From Vibrio chagasii (GTDB lineage Bacteria > Pseudomonadota > Gammaproteobacteria > Enterobacterales > Vibrionaceae), in the NCBI GenBank assembly GCA_041879415.1, contig CP090852.1, forward strand, positions 1,550,001 through 1,614,000: DNA of 64,000 bases, given 5' to 3'. How positions within the stretch are numbered: position 1 is the first letter of the stretch; the number at the start of each line of letters is the position of its first letter. The notes beneath the pieces were generated by a model that was not told where the DNA came from, made no database searches, and worked only from the letters and a program-made list of their open reading frames with translations. Below are positions 24,766-33,782 of this stretch, piece after piece. The position numbers and the translations under genes were made by a program.

Positions 24766-25485
24766 CTATGGCTCTTGCTTAGTTGGTGCTAGAGCGATTT
24801 CACGGATACATACGTTTTGTGGTTGCTGGTAAGCGAATGATACTGCGCGAGCAATGTCGTCAGCTGCTAGTACGCCACCCATTTGCTCTTTCCACTCACC
24901 GTAACCATCTTTAATTTCTTGAGATGTTGTGTGAGAAAGAAGTTCAGTTTCTACCGCACCTGGTGCAATTGTTGTTACACGAACGTTAGCTGCAGCTACT
25001 TCTTCACGTACGTTTTCAGAGATAGCGTGTACAGCGAACTTAGTACCACAGTAAGCTGCGTGGTTAGGGAATGTTTTCTTACCCGCAATTGAACTGATGT
25101 TGATGATTGTGCCGCTGTTACGTTCTTTCATTGGCGCTAGAACAGCTTGCATGCCGTTTAGAAGACCGATTACGTTCACATCGAACATACGTTTCCACTC
25201 AGATGCGTCTTGCGTATCAATTTGGCCTAGAAGCATTGCGCCAGCATTGTTGATTAGCGCATCAACAGGGCCGAATTTCTCTTCACCTTGTGCAATCGCA
25301 GCTTCGAATGATGCTTGGTCAGTCACATCTACTTTTACTGCTAGAGAGTTTGGTAGGTTTAGCGCTTCAAGGCGATCAATACGACGAGCTAGAAGTAGCA
25401 GAGGGTGACCTTCATCGCTAAGACGACGAGCGATTGCTTCACCAATACCAGAGCTTGCACCTGTAATTACGATTAGTTTTTTCAT
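24766..25485 (-). CDS. Short-chain dehydrogenase/reductase (SDR), classical
   Basis: A 239-residue NAD(P)-dependent oxidoreductase with the complete classical SDR set: cofactor motif TGASSGIG at 8-15, NNAG at 79-82, catalytic Ser131 or Ser132, and YCGTK with Tyr145 and Lys149. The substrate is not predictable; the closest general class is the YdfG-like serine/3-hydroxy acid dehydrogenases. It is divergent from a LysR regulator 225 bases away, which probably controls it. AGGAAAT before the ATG supports the start. Confidence 0.85.
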   Translation of the reverse strand: MKKLIVITGASSGIGEAIARRLSDEGHPLLLLARRIDRLEALNLPNSLAVKVDVTDQASFEAAIAQGEEKFGPVDALINNAGAMLLGQIDTQDASEWKRMFDVNVIGLLNGMQAVLAPMKERNSGTIINISSIAGKKTFPNHAAYCGTKFAVHAISENVREEVAAANVRVTTIAPGAVETELLSHTTSQEIKDGYGEWKEQMGGVLAADDIARAVSFAYQQPQNVCIREIALAPTKQEP

Positions 25486-25710
25486 TTTATTTCCTCTGTA
25501 CTTTTATTGCGTCGGTTGGCTACGACGTATTGTTTAAGTGCTTTCGAATCAAGTGCTTGTTGCCTTGCTTCGTTGCGATGGAGGTATATTAAGGAAAATA
25601 GCATTGTTGATATATAGCGCTTTACTTGAAACACTGTTGCTGTAGTGCAACAATTAGGGTGTTCACCTTATTGCTTCATCTCTTTTAATTTCACAAGTAA
25701 GTTGGCGGCT

Positions 25711-26616
25711 ATGCTCAATCAAATTAACCTGTCTGATATTCGTTCCTTTGTGCTTATTGCTCGATTGGGCAATTTTACTAAAGCCGCTGAGGAGCTCGAT
25801 GTGTCACGTTCCCATGTATCACGTCAGGTGAGTAGCTTAGAAAAGCAGATGGGTGTGACATTGTTTATTCGCACCACTCGAACCCTAAGGCTGACCCATG
25901 CAGGGCAAGATCTGTACACGAGATGTGAACAAGCTCTAGATAATATAGACCAAGCGCTGATTGCGGCCGTCGACGATGTCGAAGAAGTACGCGGTGACAT
26001 CAAAGTCAACTGTGTCGGTGGTTATTTGGGGGAGGTGATCATTGCTGATCTGGTCAATGAGTTTATGCAGCTCTACCCAGACATCAGCATAAGCCTGGAT
26101 TTCAGTAGTAACCGAGTTGATTTGATTGAAGATGCATTCGATATCGCTTTTCGTATGGGAAGCCTTGAAGACGCGGGCTTTATTGCAAGGAAGTTATTGG
26201 ATATAGAGATGGGAACGCTCGCGAGCCCTGAGTATTTTGCTCGTAAAGGAAAGCCTAACCACCCTAAAGAGTTGATCCATCATGACTGCTTAACCGGTTC
26301 GGTGCGTAAATGGAGTTTTCAAGCGCTCGATGACACTAAGAAAACGCTCGATGTACATGTGACAGGAAAGTTGCAATGCAAAAATGGTCGAGTGCTAGTA
26401 CAAGGTGCGAAGTCGGGTAACGGGATTATTCGTGTGCCAACCATCTATTGCTTGCAAGAACTGAATGATGGGCAATTAGTGCAGGTATTTGATGACTGGG
26501 TGGTGCCTAAAGTGGACTTTTCAGCGATCTACCATCGAGACCGCTATCAACCAAGCCGGATTAGAACCTTTATTGATTTTGTGAAAAGTCGCTTTGAACA
26601 AATGCCAGTGAGCTAG
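25711..26616 (+). CDS. LysR-family transcriptional regulator
   Basis: A 301-residue LysR regulator. The start MLNQINLSDIRSF at 25711 is chosen because the HTH begins directly after it (FTKAAEELDVSRSHVSRQVSSLEKQMG); an upstream TTG-type start would add 22 non-conserved residues. The effector domain follows from about 90, with the DAFDIAFRMGSLEDAGF segment of the CrgA-like group. It is divergent from the SDR gene at 24766 and is its likely regulator. It converges on the HxlR gene. Confidence 0.85.
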   Translation: MLNQINLSDIRSFVLIARLGNFTKAAEELDVSRSHVSRQVSSLEKQMGVTLFIRTTRTLRLTHAGQDLYTRCEQALDNIDQALIAAVDDVEEVRGDIKVNCVGGYLGEVIIADLVNEFMQLYPDISISLDFSSNRVDLIEDAFDIAFRMGSLEDAGFIARKLLDIEMGTLASPEYFARKGKPNHPKELIHHDCLTGSVRKWSFQALDDTKKTLDVHVTGKLQCKNGRVLVQGAKSGNGIIRVPTIYCLQELNDGQLVQVFDDWVVPKVDFSAIYHRDRYQPSRIRTFIDFVKSRFEQMPVS

Positions 26617-26665
26617 GTATGTTAGCTGTCTTCCGTCTTTTGACAATAGTTAGGCTGGCTTCGAC

Positions 26666-27004
26666 TTACATTTCGTCGATTTCGTTTTGTAGGCTTTCTA
26701 GCTGATCTAGAACCAGTAGGAATTTCTCACCAAATGGAGTGACTTGGTACTCAACTCTTGGTGGCAGTTCGTTGAACATTTGCTTATCTAGAATCCCGAA
26801 CTCTACATTTCGCTTTAAACATTCATTCAAGACCTTGGTCGATAACCCTTCGACCGAGCGTACCATTTCACCGGGACGATTGATGCCATTTGCCAGTAGT
26901 TGGTAAACCGTGAGCGACCATTTACAACCGTAGATGGTCTCTACCATGCGAGCAGAGCGCTCTGGTGCTGATTTTCTTGAAAAAAAGTTTTCCTGATTTT
27001 TCAT
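26666..27004 (-). CDS. HxlR-family transcriptional regulator
   Basis: A 112-residue MarR-like winged-helix regulator of the HxlR/YodB group. YGCKWSLTVYQLLANG at about 25-40 and RPGEMVRSVEGLSTKVLNECLK are the hallmark first helices. The conserved early Cys (Cys27 in IYGCKW) is present; in YodB-type members it senses quinones, diamide or aldehydes. It is divergent from an SDR gene with an inverted repeat between them, suggesting it represses that gene and itself. Confidence 0.85.
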   Translation of the reverse strand: MKNQENFFSRKSAPERSARMVETIYGCKWSLTVYQLLANGINRPGEMVRSVEGLSTKVLNECLKRNVEFGILDKQMFNELPPRVEYQVTPFGEKFLLVLDQLESLQNEIDEM

Positions 27005-27015
27005 AAAGATGTACC

Positions 27016-27048
27016 AATAAGTACCTACCTAACCGATTTGTACTTACT
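27016..27048. promoter_or_regulatory. Inverted repeat between hxlR-like and SDR genes, candidate HxlR operator
   Basis: Arms AATAAGTAC (27016-27024) and GTACTTACT (27040-27048) are reverse complements at eight of nine positions with a 15-base spacer. They begin 12 bases upstream of the HxlR gene start and lie in the SDR promoter region. The GTAC-centred arms resemble the kind of site HxlR/YodB proteins use. Confidence 0.6.
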
Positions 27049-27109
27049 ATTCATAGTGTTAGTTCAAAGCCTAAGATTACCACGTTCACATGACTTAGGA
27101 GATAACAAA

Positions 27110-27877
27110 ATGAACTTCACTAAAAATGGTATTGCAGTAGTAATCGGTGGCACAAGTGGTATGGGCTTTGAAACAGCGAAGCAGTTAGTCGCTCAAAATA
27201 TCCATGTGCTGGTTGTCGGCAATAACCCAGCTAAGTTAGATAAAGCAGTATCAGAACTTCAGTCGTTAGGCCACGCGACTGGATGGCAAGCTAATCTTTA
27301 TGATGATGCAAGTGTAGCGAATCTTATTGCGCATTTAGAGTCTATTGAAGAGGGTATTGGTTACCTTGTTAATGCGGCTGGCTACTTTAACCCTAAAGCG
27401 TTTGTCGATCATCAAGAGTCGGATTACGAGCAATACATGCAGCTCAACAAAGCGACTTTCTTCATCACTCAAGCTGTCAGCAAGTTGATGATCAAAAACG
27501 GTGGCGGTAACGTGGTAAATGTAGGCTCTATGTGGGCGAAACAAGCGATCAAAGCGACGCCATCTTCTGCGTATTCAATGGCAAAAGCTGGGCTACACGC
27601 TTTAACACAGCACATGGCAATGGAATTGGCGGACCACAATATTCGTGTGAATGCGGTTTCTCCAGCTGTCGTTAAAACGCCGATCTACGAATCATTCATT
27701 AAGCCAGAAGAGGTGGACCAAGCGCTAGAAGGCTTCAATGCTTTCCACCCAATTGGTCGAGTGGGCCAACCTAAAGACATCGCAAACAGCATCTCTTTCT
27801 TGCTATCAGACAGTGCCGATTGGGTAACGGGCGCAATCTGGGATGTTGATGGTGGTGTGATCGCGGGCCGCAATTAA
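27110..27877 (+). CDS. Short-chain dehydrogenase/reductase (SDR)
   Basis: A 255-residue SDR oxidoreductase. The cofactor motif GGTSGMG is at 13-19, NAAG (in place of NNAG) at 88-91, Ser140, and YSMAK with Tyr155 and Lys159. The C-terminal end DVDGGVIAGRN is the usual SDR closing motif. The start at 27110 has TTAGGAG nine bases upstream; a longer in-frame start at 27038 would run through the HxlR operator region. It is probably induced through the divergent HxlR regulator, which would fit detoxification of an electrophile or aldehyde (inference). Confidence 0.85.
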   Translation: MNFTKNGIAVVIGGTSGMGFETAKQLVAQNIHVLVVGNNPAKLDKAVSELQSLGHATGWQANLYDDASVANLIAHLESIEEGIGYLVNAAGYFNPKAFVDHQESDYEQYMQLNKATFFITQAVSKLMIKNGGGNVVNVGSMWAKQAIKATPSSAYSMAKAGLHALTQHMAMELADHNIRVNAVSPAVVKTPIYESFIKPEEVDQALEGFNAFHPIGRVGQPKDIANSISFLLSDSADWVTGAIWDVDGGVIAGRN

Positions 27878-27897
27878 TCAAGCCGAGCTTTCAATAT

Positions 27898-27963
27898 GGG
27901 GGGGGGGGGGGCTTCGTTAGCAATTATCAATTAGCAATTAAGAATTAGCAGCTAACAGCGAAG
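27898..27963. repeat. G14 homopolymer followed by an imperfect hairpin
   Basis: Fourteen consecutive G at 27898-27911 are followed by an inverted repeat: CTTCG/TTAGC at 27912-27921 pair with GCTAA at 27951-27955 and CGAAG at 27959-27963. The loop is made of AATTAGCAATTA-type short repeats. It lies between the SDR stop and the bicupin gene. It could be a small repetitive element or a slippage-prone tract; homopolymers this long are also prone to sequencing error. Confidence 0.6.
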
Positions 27964-28047
27964 TCTCTCCCTCGCTCGTTATTCGCGTAGAATAGATATT
28001 AGCAAGACAATAATAATTAAAACAATACTTAGAGTAAGGTCGTCATT

Positions 28048-28701
28048 ATGTTCAACATGGACTTTTCAAAGAGACTGGTTATCGAAACCGATAAACTAGA
28101 TTGGGTTGCAAGCCCTGCCAAAGGGGTATGGCGTAAGCCCCTAGAAAGAGAAGAGAAAGAATCGGGTCACACGACTAGTATGGTGAAATACGATCCTCAA
28201 TCTTCGTTTTCTGAACACCCACATCCGCAAGGAGAGGAGATCTTCGTGTTGGACGGTGTGTTCTCTGATGAAACTGGCGATTTCCCAGCAGGCACTTACA
28301 TTCGCAACCCACCTGGCAGCGCGCACTCTCCATCGAGCAAAGAGGGTTGCACGATCTTAGTTAAGCTAAATCAGTTTGATGCTAGAGACTTAACTCAAGT
28401 TCGAATCAATACGCTAGAAACGGAATGGCTACCGGGTATTGGCGGGTTACAGGTGATGCCACTGCATGAGTTTGAGCATGAACATGTCGCTTTAGTGAAG
28501 TGGCCTGTCGGTGAACGCTTTCAGCCACATCGTCACTTCGGCGGTGAAGAGATCTTTGTGTTGTCGGGCACCTTTAAAGATGAACATGGTGTGTACCCGA
28601 AGCATACTTGGATGCGCAGCCCTCACATGAGTGAGCATTTCCCTTATGTGGAAGAAGAGACGGTCATTTTAGTGAAAACGGGTCACTTGCCGATCGACTA
28701 G
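28048..28701 (+). CDS. Bicupin protein, ChrR-like cupin domains
   Basis: A 217-residue cytoplasmic protein of two cupin halves. The first has the metal motif HPHPQGEEIFVLDG (His57, His59, Glu63), the second HRHFGGEEIFVLSG (His160, His162, Glu166 approximately), so both halves may bind metal. The halves are similar and resemble the C-terminal cupin of the anti-sigma factor ChrR, but there is no anti-sigma zinc domain and no sigma gene beside it. TAAGG eight bases before the ATG supports the start. The reaction, if any, is unknown. Confidence 0.8.
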   Translation: MFNMDFSKRLVIETDKLDWVASPAKGVWRKPLEREEKESGHTTSMVKYDPQSSFSEHPHPQGEEIFVLDGVFSDETGDFPAGTYIRNPPGSAHSPSSKEGCTILVKLNQFDARDLTQVRINTLETEWLPGIGGLQVMPLHEFEHEHVALVKWPVGERFQPHRHFGGEEIFVLSGTFKDEHGVYPKHTWMRSPHMSEHFPYVEEETVILVKTGHLPID

Positions 28702-28754
28702 CTCGCCCCATAACTGAGCTATTGTTTGGTTTGGAATAAATCTCAGAGAACAAA

Positions 28755-29750
28755 TTAATGAACTTGTTCTCTGTAGATACCCGGCGATATCCCTTTCCAA
28801 TTACTGTACGCACGTATAAACGAGTTCGCTTCTTTGAACCCCAGTAAGAAGGATATCTCGCCCAAGGACAGTGTCGACTTTTCCAAATAGTGATCGGCTA
28901 ATTCTCCTCTCACTTCTTGCAGTAGGTTTTGAAAGCTCTCTGCTTCATGGGTAAGCTTTCTTTGTAGGGTACGCTTACTCATTGCAAGCTTACTCGCGAT
29001 ACCTTCAATTGAACTTTCACCACTTGGTAGTGACTCCAACAGAGCGGCTTTTACTCGCTCAGATGTCGAAGCTTCTGAATCCAAATCAACCAGCTTTTTA
29101 TTAAGTGATTCTTCGAAGAACGCCCACATAGAGATATTCTTGGTTAAGAAGGGCAAAGCAGCGTCTTTAGCACTAAAGGTAATTTTTATCCGTTCACTGT
29201 GTGTAAGCTCGCAACCAAAATACGCTTTATAATCTTCTAGGTTGTTAGGCAGCAGTGGCAATTCAATGGCAATGGGTTTGATGTTTTCTCTGGTTGCTAA
29301 TCGTGCTAGTTGGGTAAAGAAGATTAACTCAGAGACACCAAGGTATTTGGGGATTTCCGCATCGTATCCATAACAGTTGACGGTGATACTCGTGTGCTTT
29401 GAATTAACTTCGACGTCCGACATCATTGGGCCAATAAGAGGTTTGTACTGGCTAAGGCGTTGTAGTGCGGTATTCAAATCTGGACTACAAATACTAGCAA
29501 AAATTGGAGGATCAAACGCTTCCACTGTCATGTGTTTCGCCAGTAACAGCGGTGCTTCTTTTTCACCAGATGCAGCCTCAATACCCTCCCAGAGTCGGTA
29601 GTATTCATTTGGGGTCAAGGTGAAATGCTGCCTACTAAACAGATCGTCAGGTAGCTTTGCATGTTTTAGTACTGCGAGCGGATCAATGCCCATATCACTG
29701 AGTAATAACTTCCAACTTGGAGAAAAAGTGAATTTCTTCGCTCGTTTCAT
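28755..29750 (-). CDS. AraC-family transcriptional regulator
   Basis: A 331-residue regulator: an N-terminal arabinose-binding-like domain (Arabinose_bd, OruR/ArgR type, with FDPPIFASICSPDLNTAL) and a C-terminal double HTH at about 235-325 containing IASKLAMSKRTLQRKLTHE and LSLGEISFLLGFKEANSF. The start at 29750 has AAAGG seven bases upstream; an earlier ATG at 29783 is possible. It follows an SDR gene on the same strand by 100 bases, and probably regulates that gene or one elsewhere. Confidence 0.85.
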   Translation of the reverse strand: MKRAKKFTFSPSWKLLLSDMGIDPLAVLKHAKLPDDLFSRQHFTLTPNEYYRLWEGIEAASGEKEAPLLLAKHMTVEAFDPPIFASICSPDLNTALQRLSQYKPLIGPMMSDVEVNSKHTSITVNCYGYDAEIPKYLGVSELIFFTQLARLATRENIKPIAIELPLLPNNLEDYKAYFGCELTHSERIKITFSAKDAALPFLTKNISMWAFFEESLNKKLVDLDSEASTSERVKAALLESLPSGESSIEGIASKLAMSKRTLQRKLTHEAESFQNLLQEVRGELADHYLEKSTLSLGEISFLLGFKEANSFIRAYSNWKGISPGIYREQVH

Positions 29751-29850
29751 AATGACCTTTTTAAAGCGCTCTGACTTTGTCAAAAATAATAAAACTCTTC
29801 TAAACCGATTAGGTGTAGCTCGCTCAATTAAGAGCGATTCGCTGATAGGT

Positions 29851-30633
29851 TTAATGTTTTTCCATTGATTGGCGAGACAGTTTTAGCACCATTTTTCTTG
29901 GTAGTAGTGGAATCAACCATTCCAGCATGAACTGCAGTCCTCTCTCATTAAACGCAACTAATTGGCCTTTTTCCATCGCTTGATAGCCAATTTGTGCAAC
30001 AGACTCAGGAGACTTCGCATTTTTCCAAGCATCGACACCTTTGAGATCGCCTGCTTCTACGAAGCCTGTTTTCACGGTGCCAGGACACAGAGCTGTAACA
30101 GTGATGTTGTTGTCTTCGACTTCTTGAGCAATAGCTTGAGAGAATGAAGTGACGAATGATTTGGTCGCATAATACACTGCTTGCAGTGGACCGGGTAAGA
30201 AAGAGACGGTTGATGACACGTTCAATATTTTGCCATGGTTACGTTCTACCATACCTTGAAGATACAAGTGAGTCAGTGATACCAGTGCATTGATGTTTAC
30301 TTGAATCATCGACAAATCAGCATCTAGCACTCGCTTATGAAATAGACCATGACCACCAAAGCCAGCGTTGTTGATTAGAGTGCTTATTTCAAGCCCATGG
30401 CTTTCTGTGTAATCGAAGATTCGCTGAGGGCTTTGAGGGTCACTCAGGTCTTCAGTAATTACATGAACAGAAACGTTATATTGTTTTTCAATCTCGACCT
30501 TTAGTGATTCGAGCTTTGGCAGTGTTCGAGCAACAAGAACAAGGTCCCCACCTTTTTTTGCGTGAATTTTTGCAAGTTCAAGGCCGATACCACCTGATGC
30601 ACCAGTGATTAAAGCAATGTTTGAAGTGTTCAT
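29851..30633 (-). CDS. Short-chain dehydrogenase, DltE/YqjQ type
   Basis: A 260-residue SDR with TGASGGIG at 10-17, NNAG at 88-91, Ser140/Ser141, and YYATK (Tyr154, Lys158). The C-terminal stretch VAFNERGLQFMLEWLIPLLPRKMVLKLSR is hydrophobic and basic, as in the COG0300 (DltE) group that acts on lipid-like substrates at the membrane. GGGGAAAA before the ATG is the ribosome site. The downstream AraC regulator may belong with it. Substrate unknown. Confidence 0.85.
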   Translation of the reverse strand: MNTSNIALITGASGGIGLELAKIHAKKGGDLVLVARTLPKLESLKVEIEKQYNVSVHVITEDLSDPQSPQRIFDYTESHGLEISTLINNAGFGGHGLFHKRVLDADLSMIQVNINALVSLTHLYLQGMVERNHGKILNVSSTVSFLPGPLQAVYYATKSFVTSFSQAIAQEVEDNNITVTALCPGTVKTGFVEAGDLKGVDAWKNAKSPESVAQIGYQAMEKGQLVAFNERGLQFMLEWLIPLLPRKMVLKLSRQSMEKH

Positions 30634-30770
30634 AAGTTTTCCCCGTTGTTTTGATTATTGTTGCTGACGGGGTAAATGGTAGGGTACCTCATCGCGCCAC
30701 GCACTCGCGCATCACGACAGGCTACTATCAAAAGGTGCCAACCTATGGATAGCAAGTGAGGGAGAAAGTG

Positions 30771-30803
30771 AAAATGCCGCTTAATCAGTGGATTTAAGCG
30801 GCA
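30771..30803 (-). terminator. Rho-independent terminator
   Basis: A ten-base stem (TGCCGCTTAA at 30775-30784 with TTAAGCGGCA at 30794-30803), followed on the minus strand by a short T-run. It ends the NAD(P)-binding protein gene. Confidence 0.65.
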
Positions 30804-30846
30804 ATCAGGCAAGCCAGATAGTCGTACTGGTCCATTGACGAGATGG

Positions 30847-31485
30847 TTAGTAGGCGACTCCAATACGTTGGCGTGGGAACTTACCGGCTTCGAGTTCATC
30901 AATCATCGCGATAGCGTAATCGCTGACTGATATTTTGCTGTTGCCATCTTCGTCTGTGAGCAGTTGGTCGCCACCTGTACGGTAGGTCGATAGCTTTTCA
31001 CCTGGGAATATTTCTGCTGCAGGGCTAACAAAAGTCCAGTTAACTTCGCTTTTAGATTGCTTGAATACTTCAAGGGTTTCGCCTTGCGCTAAGGCTTCAT
31101 TTTTATATTCTTCAGGGAAATCTGGAACGGTCACTAGCGGTACGTTTGGCGCCACTTCTAAGGAACCTGCACCACCAACCCACAACAAGCGCTCGATGCC
31201 GATACTTGGCAATGTTTCCAACAATTTAGTCGCAGTGTTTTTTACGATGTCGTGGTTGCCCAGAGCACGCCCGCCAATCGAAGCAATAACTGCATCAACG
31301 CCTGAGAATGCAGTTGATAAGTTTGCTGCATCGTCTTGTAAATCAAATGAACGAACTTCAATGTCTTTGGTTTCCACACGGCTTGCATCTCTTACGACAG
31401 CGACGACCTCATGACCACGAAATTGAGCTTCTTGAGCAATGTGACTACCAATCCAACCTGATGCACCTAATACTGCAATTTTCAT
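30847..31485 (-). CDS. NAD(P)H-binding protein (YwnB/NmrA-like reductase)
   Basis: A 212-residue atypical SDR: Rossmann motif GASGWIGS at 8-15, no YxxxK active site, and RLLWVGGAGSLEV near 99-111 that places it with the YwnB/BVR-B-like NADH-flavin reductases. GGAGAGACATT before the ATG supports the start. It is divergent from the LysR gene at 31648 with 162 bases between, an arrangement that usually means control by that LysR protein. Confidence 0.8.
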   Translation of the reverse strand: MKIAVLGASGWIGSHIAQEAQFRGHEVVAVVRDASRVETKDIEVRSFDLQDDAANLSTAFSGVDAVIASIGGRALGNHDIVKNTATKLLETLPSIGIERLLWVGGAGSLEVAPNVPLVTVPDFPEEYKNEALAQGETLEVFKQSKSEVNWTFVSPAAEIFPGEKLSTYRTGGDQLLTDEDGNSKISVSDYAIAMIDELEAGKFPRQRIGVAY

Positions 31486-31647
31486 AATGTCTCTCCAATT
31501 ATCTAATTTATTGAGTCGTTTTCTCGACAGCCATTGCAGTCTAATAGCTCACTAAATTGCGATAAATATCAGAAAATGATGTAGATTGTATCCATATAGT
31601 TATCTAATAAGGTTGAATTAGCGGTTAAACCGCTCGGAGAGAGTGTG

Positions 31648-32544
31648 ATGGATAGATTGACGGCGATGCGTAGCTTTGTCGAAGTCGCAAATTGTGCCAG
31701 CTTCACCCAAGCGGCTGAGCATTTGGATATGAGCAGATTACAGGTGTCACGTCATGTTCAAGAGATAGAAGGGTGGTTAAAGCAAAGGTTGTTGCACAGA
31801 ACGACGCGGAAAGTGAGCTTAACGGCTGCAGGAGAAATAGCGTTGCAGCGTTGCGAGAAAATCCTTCATGAAGCCGCCGAACTTGAAGTGGCTGCTCTTA
31901 ATCAGATGGACGACCTTTCAGGTACCATTCGAATTGCTGCGCCTATTGGCTTAACTCAAAACATGCTCTTGGATGTGGTTGAACAGTTTATTGAGCTGCA
32001 TCCGAATATTACGGTTGAATTGTTTGCTTCTGACCGTTTTACTAAGCTGGTGGATGAGAGGATCGATATTGCACTTCGCTATACCGATCAACCGGACGAT
32101 AGTTTAATTGCTCGAAAGCTAATGGAAATTGATTCCGTGGTATGTGCTTCACCAGCTTATTTAGATAAACATGGTGAACCTGAAACGGTTGAAGATCTCA
32201 GGCAGCACAATTGCTTTCGGCATTTGAATGTCTCCAAGTGGGACTTCGTTAAGGACAATCAACACTATTCGGTTGAGGTGTCTGGTTCGATTATAGCTAA
32301 TGATGTGGGAGTGCTAACTCGGGCAGCCCTGCATGGAAAAGGGGTAGTTCGTTTGCCTTGTGATCTAGCTAACCCATTGATTGCAGATGGTCAATTGAAG
32401 CAGGTATTAGAGGGTTTTGTTTCACCCAGCAGCGTGCTTTGGGCCGTATATTTATCTCGAAGCTATCAGCTTCCTGTCGTGCGTCAGTTCATTGATTTTG
32501 CAGCAGAAGCTTGGTCGAAGGATATCAGGTCTAATGATGTTTGA
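31648..32544 (+). CDS. LysR-family transcriptional regulator
   Basis: A 298-residue LysR regulator: HTH at about 1-60 (FTQAAEHLDMSRLQVSRHVQEIEGWLKQRL), effector domain from about 90 (IDIALRYTDQPDDSLIARKL). The ATG at 31648 is preferred over the in-frame GTG one codon earlier because GGAG lies eight bases upstream. It is divergent from the NAD(P)-binding protein gene and converges on the unknown membrane-anchored protein gene. Confidence 0.85.
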   Translation: MDRLTAMRSFVEVANCASFTQAAEHLDMSRLQVSRHVQEIEGWLKQRLLHRTTRKVSLTAAGEIALQRCEKILHEAAELEVAALNQMDDLSGTIRIAAPIGLTQNMLLDVVEQFIELHPNITVELFASDRFTKLVDERIDIALRYTDQPDDSLIARKLMEIDSVVCASPAYLDKHGEPETVEDLRQHNCFRHLNVSKWDFVKDNQHYSVEVSGSIIANDVGVLTRAALHGKGVVRLPCDLANPLIADGQLKQVLEGFVSPSSVLWAVYLSRSYQLPVVRQFIDFAAEAWSKDIRSNDV

Positions 32545-32594
32545 ATAAGCTAGCTAAGTGAAGATTCACGACAGAGTTCGTCGGCATATAAATA

Positions 32595-32627
32595 CAAAAA
32601 TCCGACATCAATGGTGATATCGGATTT
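32595..32627. terminator. Bidirectional terminator
   Basis: A 13-base stem with one mismatch (AAATCCGACATCA at 32598-32610 with 32615-32627) and an A-run before it gives a minus-strand T-run. It lies between converging genes. Confidence 0.7.
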
Positions 32628-32674
32628 GAACTCAATAGTCTAGAGTTCTAGCACGCTCTCCTCTCACGAAGTCG

Positions 32675-33544
32675 TTATACATACCCATGTTCGGATAATC
32701 GGGTATTTACTGTCTTTCCATTGATGTCTGGTAAAGGCTGATACAAGCTCTTGGCTATTTCAGACAGCACCTGATCATAGACTTGCGAAACGGCACGAGA
32801 TATATCACTGGTTAGTTCATACATGCTATCTGCTGGCTGAGTTAGTTCACTGCTTGAAGAGATCTCCGCGAGCGAATGCATTGCTCGTGAAAAAACGGGT
32901 GAGCCAGTGCTAATAGGGCAAATTATTGATAGTTGGTTAAGCTTTCGATGCATCTGAGACGCGTAGAACTTAAACCTCAAATATTCTTCCGGCTTTTCGC
33001 TATCAGTAACTGTAATTTCTGGGATACATAAACGAAGTTTAGTCAGAACATCCATGCAATCTAAGATTTGCTGCCAGTTCATGTGATACTCACGGCTCAT
33101 GTATTCACGCTCTGATTGAGTTAACCATACGATCATCACCTCATCCATTAAGAACATGCAGTGGCGAATGGTTTTACCATGAATCGATTGGTTGCGAACC
33201 AAGCTGCGGTTTTGCCAATCACTGTGCATTGCGATGAGCTTGAGGTGGTAGATGCGATACATAGGTCGGCTATCAAATGAGACGTGCGATTGAAGCAGCT
33301 CAGACACCTCTAGTATGTTGTCGTATATCTCATTTACTCTGCGAATTGAGTTGCTAGATAATTTACAAGCCAAAGCGTAATGCGTCGCTGCACGGTGTTG
33401 TCGTGACAGCAACAGCAGCTCTCTGAGTAGAACTAAGGTTTCAAACTTGTGTGATAGCGCAGTCTGTCTCTTTCTGGAGAAATAGAACAGAGTGGCAAGC
33501 ACTACTATGGATAAACCCACTGAAATAACTACAAACATACTCAA
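32675..33544 (-). CDS. Membrane-anchored protein of unknown function
   Basis: A 289-residue protein with one N-terminal membrane helix (about 3-22, VVISVGLSIVVLATLFYF) followed by a basic RKR and a mainly helical soluble part. Segments such as VLLRELLLLSRQHRAATHYALACKL and RHCMFLMDEVMIVWL have the feel of a nitrate/nitrite-sensing (NIT-like) helical bundle, but no catalytic or signalling output domain follows. A Cys/Ser-containing loop lies near 205-225. It has no operon partner. I would call it a possible sensor only weakly. Confidence 0.65.
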   Translation of the reverse strand: MSMFVVISVGLSIVVLATLFYFSRKRQTALSHKFETLVLLRELLLLSRQHRAATHYALACKLSSNSIRRVNEIYDNILEVSELLQSHVSFDSRPMYRIYHLKLIAMHSDWQNRSLVRNQSIHGKTIRHCMFLMDEVMIVWLTQSEREYMSREYHMNWQQILDCMDVLTKLRLCIPEITVTDSEKPEEYLRFKFYASQMHRKLNQLSIICPISTGSPVFSRAMHSLAEISSSSELTQPADSMYELTSDISRAVSQVYDQVLSEIAKSLYQPLPDINGKTVNTRLSEHGYV

Positions 33545-33782
33545 CTCCCAATATCTAAATACCTATTTAGTGGTAGTGCAGACACTATGCCAGAATTGAT
33601 AAGTGTTATATTTCAATGACTTATATTTATGTGCTGTTTTTGAATGATCAACGTTGGTGCATGACTTCACCATTCGAGTGAGTTTTTCTCATATTTTGCA
33701 GGATTTTTTGAGAGGTAATCCGTCAGAAGTGGAACGTATCTTTGATTTCAGAGCTGACTTTTCTTGCCATAAGGGAAATTAA
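33545..33782. other. Intergenic region with no recognised feature
   Basis: The stretch from 33545 to the ribB terminator is AT-rich and holds the promoter region of the minus-strand membrane protein gene at 32675. I see no gene in it. Confidence 0.5.

Noticed and set aside
28048..28701. Calling the bicupin an anti-sigma factor ChrR
   Set aside because: It has no zinc-binding anti-sigma domain and no ECF sigma gene beside it.
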